Part shown: positions 25,521-29,447 of the stretch, one piece after another
How positions within the stretch are numbered: position 1 is the first letter of the stretch
Layout: every line of letters begins with the position of its first letter
Assembly (NCBI GenBank): GCA_002423495.1
Contig: DIWN01000052.1
Span: 13,811-43,257, forward strand
Length of the DNA stretch: 29,447 bases
DNA from: Anaerolineaceae bacterium UBA6105
GTDB taxonomy: Bacteria; Chloroflexota; Anaerolineae; Anaerolineales; Anaerolineaceae
Direction: 5' to 3'
Notes under the pieces: generated by a model
What the model was told of the DNA's origin: nothing
Database searches by the model: none
What the model saw: the letters and a program-made list of their open reading frames with translations, nothing else
Program-made: the position numbers and the translations under genes

Positions 25521-26585
25521 ATGAAAAAAATTCATATATCTTTCTTACTGACTGGAATTTTGTTGGCGCTATTTGTGGGTACGGTAATTGCTGGTGGAAC
25601 AATTGATTACGGGACTTTAGAGAATAATCCACCGCAAGCCAATTGGACTGCGTGGTTACCTTCAGATTTAGTTCCAAACACTACGATTCCTAACGAGATA
25701 ATCACAGAGGATAACACCAATAATAATGGGGGTGAGGATCAGGGATATTTGTACGATGGTATAGGCACCTATTATTGGTTACTCCAAGTAGAAAATCTCA
25801 CTCAAGCGAACAATGGAGAAGAAGTAAGAATGGTTTTTGGCACTATTGGTGAAAGTGCAGGGGATTTATACTATTATAATTTCAATTGGAATTCCAGTAC
25901 GAATCCTGATATTGACCCAACTAATCATGGAGAAATTCCTGTCTCAGAACAAGGATACTGCCCCTCAATTGATGTTGTTGGTCAAACAGGATCAGGATAC
26001 GACATCGGTTTTGCTGGTACACCAGGTCAACTTTATTATATTTACCGAAGCCAAAACTCGTCAGACGCAAACAATGGTGCCAGCAATGGAAGATATTTAT
26101 ACTTGACAAGTGTCACTATGGGACCTTCAACTTATGTTACTTATCATGATGATACGACATTGCAGAGTTGGTACCTCGTTATTAAAGCAGGTACTGACGG
26201 TATTGGGTTCGGCGGTTGTCATAGTGAACCTTTGGGTCCGACCGCAGTTATCTTGTCAAATTTCGCATCCAGCTTTGATCTGGAAACAGCATCAGTTGAA
26301 TTATCCTGGGAGACTAACAGCGATGCCGATATAATGGGCTTTAATGTCTATCGCTCAGATGAAATCTCCCTTAATCCTGTCAAGATTAACATTGAAATGC
26401 TGCCGGTTAATCAACCTGGCAGTATGGAGGGTTATCTGTACTCCTATACCGATGCGGAAGTAGAATTTGGTCAGCCCTACACTTATTGGCTTGACGTGGT
26501 CGATTTTGGAGGGCAGACATCCCGCCATGGTCCAGTATCACAATTAGCAGGTTTTCAAGTATTTGTGCCTATTATGCAAAAGTGA
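25521..26585 (+). CDS. Secreted protein with fibronectin-III-like domain
   Basis: 354 residues. A signal peptide of about 25 residues is followed by an Asn/Gly/Tyr-rich beta domain (about 26-235) that I do not recognise. A fibronectin-III-like domain (about 244-345) follows, with V-E-L-S-W-E-T, G-F-N-V-Y-R-S and Y-T-Y-W-L-D-V. The chain ends F-V-P-I-M-Q-K, a short hydrophobic end like the F-L-P-L-I in the 21667 protein. The gene is visibly more AT-rich than its cohesin neighbours, which suggests separate origin. It has neither cohesin nor dockerin, and AAGGA precedes ATG 25521. It may be cargo or a wall-binding component of the assembly; this is inference. Confidence 0.75.
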   Translation: MKKIHISFLLTGILLALFVGTVIAGGTIDYGTLENNPPQANWTAWLPSDLVPNTTIPNEIITEDNTNNNGGEDQGYLYDGIGTYYWLLQVENLTQANNGEEVRMVFGTIGESAGDLYYYNFNWNSSTNPDIDPTNHGEIPVSEQGYCPSIDVVGQTGSGYDIGFAGTPGQLYYIYRSQNSSDANNGASNGRYLYLTSVTMGPSTYVTYHDDTTLQSWYLVIKAGTDGIGFGGCHSEPLGPTAVILSNFASSFDLETASVELSWETNSDADIMGFNVYRSDEISLNPVKINIEMLPVNQPGSMEGYLYSYTDAEVEFGQPYTYWLDVVDFGGQTSRHGPVSQLAGFQVFVPIMQK

Positions 26586-26602
26586 CCGTGCTTAACAACA
26601 TC

Positions 26603-26631
26603 AACCTGCTGGCTTTAAAGGCCAGCAGGTT
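26603..26631 (+). terminator. Probable intrinsic terminator
   Basis: An 11-bp perfect stem (26603-26613 with 26621-26631) with a 7-nt loop is followed by a modestly T-rich stretch (ATCTATTTAA). It lies 17 bases after the stop of the fibronectin-like gene, so the last cohesin gene may have its own promoter. Confidence 0.65.
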
Positions 26632-26711
26632 ATCTATTTAACTTACAGTCTTTTCGGTTCTCTGTTGGGATCTGTTTTAGCAGGTAAAATAAGGGAGTTG
26701 GTGGCTAAGTA

Positions 26712-26837
26712 ATGCGCATATCAAGAGTTGATAAACACGAGCTTAATAAACGATCAATCCTTATTGCCTGGTCCTTTTGCGTGCTCTTGAAGCTGACCTC
26801 TGAAACCCCGGGGCAGGGCAAGGAGACGCAGCGGTGA
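26712..26837 (+). CDS. Possible 41-residue peptide coupled to the last cohesin gene
   Basis: A short frame from ATG 26712 to TGA 26835-26837 overlaps the ATG at 26837 of the cohesin protein (TGATG). The peptide has a basic N-terminus, a hydrophobic stretch S-I-L-I-A-W-S-F-C-V-L-L and a hydrophilic end. Its ribosome site is weak. It could be a small membrane peptide, a translated leader or chance. The same coupled overlap is used between the 20684 and 21667 genes. Confidence 0.3.
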   Translation: MRISRVDKHELNKRSILIAWSFCVLLKLTSETPGQGKETQR

Positions 26838-27829
26838 TGAGAACCCGCCTGGCGTTGGCGCTTATGCTTCTGGTCAGCCTGCTTTGGGCGGGCCTGCCCC
26901 TGCCAGTTTTGGCGCAGAGCGGCACCGTTTTGGCGGTGGATCCGGCGCAATCAAGTGTGGAATTGAACGGGCAGAGCGAAATTCATCTTTTGGTGACTGG
27001 CGCGGACAACCTGAATGCCTTTGACGTGCAGGTGGAGTATGACCCTGCGCTGCTGAGCCTGGCAAAGTGGGAATTTGGCGATTTGCTCTCGAATTTGGCG
27101 GTGGTGAAGCGAGACGATCTGCCCGGCAGCTTCAGGCTGGTGGCAACGCAACTGGCAACGCCGGGCGTGAGTGGGGACGGCGTGTTGCTCAGGCTGTTCT
27201 TCAGGGGCGAGCAGGTGGGCAGCAGCGCGATCACCATCACCAAGGCGGAGTTTGCCCGCTCGGAAGGCGGGCTGAGCCTGCCGGAGCTGGAGCACGGCAG
27301 CATGACCATCATCCCAGCCCAACCGACGGCTACCGCCACGCGCACGCCAACTGCGACCGCGACCGCGACTGCGACCGCGACGTTCGCTCCGACGGCGACT
27401 GCCATGCTGGTACCATCAGCGACGCCTACGGCGACACAAACAGCCATCGCGACCCTAACGGCAACTTCTGCCGCAACACAGGCGCAAACTGAAAGCCCCG
27501 CTCCCACTCGCACTTCCGAGGGGGCAGGCGCAACACCCGCTGCCACTGGCACTGCTGGTGAGGCGACCGCGCCTGTTGGCGGGACGGGCGAGCCAACGTC
27601 AGATTTGACGGAGCCTGAGCCTACGCAGGCGGAGATTGAAAGCAACCAGATGACATCTGGAGCGCCAGGGCAGGGCGGCTCCTCCAACGATGAGGGTGGG
27701 GGAGGGTATATCCTCAGAAAAAGCTCTGATGGGAGTCCCAGCACGCTTGGAGTGGTTTTATTTATAGCCGGCTTGCTTGCGATTGGCGCAGCCGCTTTTG
27801 TTTACTCTGTCCGGAAAACCAATTCTTAA
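26834..27829 (+). CDS. Membrane-anchored cohesin protein, second anchor
   Basis: 331 residues. Signal peptide with cleavage near V-L-A-Q-S (residue 28); cohesin domain about 30-165 (N-A-F-D-V, E-Y-D-P-A-L-L, G-V-S-G-D-G-V-L-L-R-L-F-F), closest in phrase to the cohesin of the 20684 protein. A long Thr/Ala/Pro linker (about 167-235) and a Gly/Glu-rich spacer follow, then a C-terminal transmembrane helix (about 304-325) and a short basic tail. The linker DNA contains hexamer repeats of GCGACC/GCGACT, so its length may change without frameshift. AAGGAG precedes GTG 26834 by eight bases; ATG 26837 is an equally possible start. It would display its cohesin outside the membrane. Confidence 0.87.
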   Translation: MMRTRLALALMLLVSLLWAGLPLPVLAQSGTVLAVDPAQSSVELNGQSEIHLLVTGADNLNAFDVQVEYDPALLSLAKWEFGDLLSNLAVVKRDDLPGSFRLVATQLATPGVSGDGVLLRLFFRGEQVGSSAITITKAEFARSEGGLSLPELEHGSMTIIPAQPTATATRTPTATATATATATFAPTATAMLVPSATPTATQTAIATLTATSAATQAQTESPAPTRTSEGAGATPAATGTAGEATAPVGGTGEPTSDLTEPEPTQAEIESNQMTSGAPGQGGSSNDEGGGGYILRKSSDGSPSTLGVVLFIAGLLAIGAAAFVYSVRKTNS

Positions 27830-27837
27830 ATTGGGGA

Positions 27838-27950
27838 ATAGATCAGATTTACACAAAAAATTACTCAGCGATCAGTTTTGTCTTGCTTGCGGCGCTCTGC
27901 ACGGCTGCACCGGTTTTGGCGCAGGAGGCAAAAAAAGCATCAGTTGGAGA
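27838..27950 (+). pseudogene. Signal-peptide remnant of a further secreted protein
   Basis: In the frame from 27838 there is a clear secretory leader: Y-T-K-N-Y-S, the hydrophobic run I-S-F-V-L-L-A-A-L-C-T-A-A-P-V, then L-A-Q-E. It follows the last cohesin gene by nine bases. No ATG/GTG starts it at the expected place. After about K-K-A-S the sequence turns into the dispersed repeat (GTTGGAGACCTGACGGTCA at 27952), and the frame soon stops. I infer that a further gene of the cluster was cut off by repeat insertion or recombination. Confidence 0.55.
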
Positions 27951-28137
27951 CCTGACGGTCAGTATGCGTGCGCGGTCCAGAGGTCCGCACGATCAATGTG
28001 GAGGAAGGCAAGTACTGGTCGCGTTGCTCCCAGCATTATGACCCGCTCGGTAGGGCTGGGCTTTAGTCCAGCCGCGAACATGATTGTAAGCAAAATCATG
28101 CCGGATTGGACCCCGCAATCCGGCCTACGGCATCTGC

Positions 28138-29165
28138 GGTGCTACTCGCGAGAACAAGAGTCTGTCTTTGCGAGGAGCGACGCAACGTGGCAATCTGCAG
28201 TATTAATTGTTGGAGACCTGACGGTCAACTACCTCGCACGGTCCCACAGGGAGGCTTTGCACTCAGGAGACCGGCGAGAACCGAGTGTGTATTTCGTAGG
28301 CCGGATTGTTCTTTCACTCCGGCAATATTAGTGAAAGACAACAGAAGCCGGATTCAACCCATTCGCTACGCTCAGGGGCAGGTGCTGCGGAATACCCTGA
28401 GGGCACGATGTTCGGCCTACGAAATATCAAGATCCTCAAATGCAACGAGACTCGGCGGAGTGGTGAACCGAACACCATTCCGCCCTACTGCACCTGCGGT
28501 GCTACTCGCGATGGCAAGAGTCCGTCTTTGCGAGGAGCGAAGCGACGTGGCAATCTGCAGTTTTAATTGTTGGAGACCTGACGGTCAACTACCTCGCACG
28601 GTCCCACAGGGAGGCTTTGCACTCAGGAGACCGGCGAGAACCGAGTGTGTATTTCGTAGGCCGGATTGTTCTTTCAATCCGGCAATATTAGTGAAAGACA
28701 ACAGAAGCCGGATTCAACCCCATTCGCTACGCTCAGGGGCAGGTGCTGCGGAATACCCTGAGGGCACGATGTCCGGCCTACGAAATATCAAGATCCTCAA
28801 ATGCAACGAGACTCGGCGGAGTGGTGAACCGAACACCATTCCGCCCTACTGCACTTGCGGTGCTACTCGCGATGGCAAGGGTCCGTCTTTGCGAGGAGCG
28901 ACGCGACGTGGCAATCTGCTTTTCAATGTATTGGTTGGAGACCTGACGGTCAACTACCTCGCACGGTCCCACAGGGAGGCTTTGCACTCAGGAGACCGGC
29001 GAGAACTGAGTGTGTATTTTGTAGGCCGGATTGTTCTTTCAATCCGGCAATATTAGTGAAAGACAACAGAAGCCGGATTCAACCCCATTCGCTACGCTCA
29101 GGGGCAGGTGCTACGGAATACCCTGAGGGCACGATGTCCGGCCTACGGCAACTTCGGTGCTCCGA
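28138..29165 (+). repeat. ~360-bp element in tandem (nearly three copies)
   Basis: Copies begin at GGTGCTACTCGC at 28138, 28498 and 28859 (periods 360 and 361; one C differs in CCCATT/CCCCATT). The third is shortened near 29160. Each unit holds several hairpins: TTGCGAGGAGCG..CGTGGCAA, the GCCGGATT/AATCCGGC pair, CCTGAGGG with CGCTCAGGGG, and GGCGGAGTGGT/ACCATTCCGCC. Long open frames here only reflect repetition; no start signals or protein-like composition are seen. A related copy lies at 14520-14760. Confidence 0.85.
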
Positions 29166-29323
29166 AAAACATCCCAATACGTATCTGTTGTTGAACTAAG
29201 CGAATCTTAAAAATTTCCCCAAAAAGTACCAATTTTCTCAAATCTGTAAAAGACGGTGTTATAATCTAAACACTCAAATGAGACGCGCTTTCCACACCCA
29301 ATCATTCCCCCAAGATGATCAAG
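28740..29323 (+). repeat. Long direct repeat bounding the cohesin block, right copy
   Basis: It matches 14520-14760 and 14962-15083 in the same order and orientation, about 14.2 kb away. The final 122 bases (29202-29323) align with 14962-15083 without gaps. Confidence 0.8.
29257..29265 (+). promoter_or_regulatory. Extended -10 promoter in the 122-bp repeat, right copy
   Basis: TGTTATAAT keeps the extended -10 of the left copy, while the -35 region is not conserved. Transcription would now run into the insertion sequence. Confidence 0.45.
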
Positions 29324-29447
29324 GGGTCGTCAACAGTTTTTCGGACAATCTACTAAGGGACACTCATGGCATATTCTGCCTGGCATTTTTTCAGGTACAT
29401 CAGCGGGCTCAGATAACCCAGACCTTTTTGTGCTCTCGATGTGTTGT
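29324..29447 (-). mobile_element. Insertion sequence end, IS3/IS481-like (continues past window)
   Basis: Similarity to the left copy of the 122-bp repeat stops at 29323. Just beyond lies GTCAACAGTTTTTCGGACA (about 29329-29346), which resembles an IS terminal inverted repeat, followed by the stop of a transposase frame. The exact element end could be a few bases either way. Confidence 0.6.
29353..29447 (-). CDS. Transposase C-terminus (integrase-core, partial)
   Basis: The minus-strand frame ends with TAG at 29355-29353, and 31 codons are visible. The segment G-L-G-Y-L-S-P-L-M-Y-L-K matches the usual end of DDE integrase-core transposases of the IS3/IS481 type (L-G-Y-x-[ST]-P-x-x-Y/F-L). The rest lies outside the window, so catalytic residues cannot be checked. 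Confidence 0.7.
   Translation of the reverse strand, partial: NTSRAQKGLGYLSPLMYLKKCQAEYAMSVP

Noticed and set aside
28138..28560. tRNA-like or rRNA-like RNA gene in the repeat hairpins
   Set aside because: No T-arm, anticodon arm or CCA-type acceptor could be arranged. The hairpins fit dispersed palindromic repeats.
28106..29056. Open frame of 316 codons across the tandem repeat
   Set aside because: It is open only because the repeat period (360) is a multiple of three. It has no ribosome site, reads through palindromic repeats and has no protein-like pattern.

Overview
The window looks like a chromosomal piece of an anaerobic Chloroflexota bacterium, most likely class Anaerolineae. This is inferred from the gene style: many secreted proteins with Pro/Thr/Ala linkers, non-cellulosomal cohesin and dockerin modules, a BMP-type nucleoside ABC transporter, a GPH sugar symporter, mixed ATG/GTG starts, and long tracts of short palindromic dispersed repeats. 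No 16S or other marker gene is present, so the assignment is not certain.

Left part (1-12648) is ordinary metabolism and transport. It starts with the 3' end of an ECF transporter T-component. A PIG-L type deacetylase gene on the minus strand diverges from a four-gene BMP-family uptake operon (lipoprotein, double ATPase, two permeases; ATGA overlaps between the last three genes). After a terminator lies the stump of a zinc alcohol dehydrogenase. The minus strand then carries a CehA/McbA-type PHP metallohydrolase, two small unknown secreted or membrane proteins, an EstA-like esterase and a GPH-family sugar symporter.

Middle part (12649-15582) is about 3 kb without a convincing gene. It is packed with palindromic and direct repeats. 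It includes two ~95-bp elements in which a 9-bp-spaced word has been swapped together with its distal complement, a 122-bp promoter-bearing repeat, a 9-bp tandem array, and a long potentially structured leader.

Right part (15583-27829, all plus strand) is a cohesin-dockerin gene cluster. A 1635-residue beta-helix protein with a cohesin-like domain and a C-terminal dockerin is followed by a cohesin-dockerin protein, a free cohesin protein, a membrane-anchored cohesin protein, a large cohesin protein with a duplicated C-terminal module, a fibronectin-III-like secreted protein and a second membrane-anchored cohesin protein. No glycoside hydrolase is present. I infer a cell-surface assembly: two anchored cohesins could hold dockerin-bearing partners, and proteins with both modules could act as adaptors. 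Cohesins fall into two sequence subtypes, and both dockerins follow the same small conserved module.

Downstream (27830-29447) the next gene survives only as a signal-peptide remnant. Then comes a ~360-bp element repeated in tandem, a second copy of the 122-bp promoter repeat, and an IS inserted immediately after it, whose transposase runs off the window. The ~14.2-kb cohesin block is therefore bounded by long direct repeats in the same orientation, an arrangement suited to duplication, loss or spread of the whole module.
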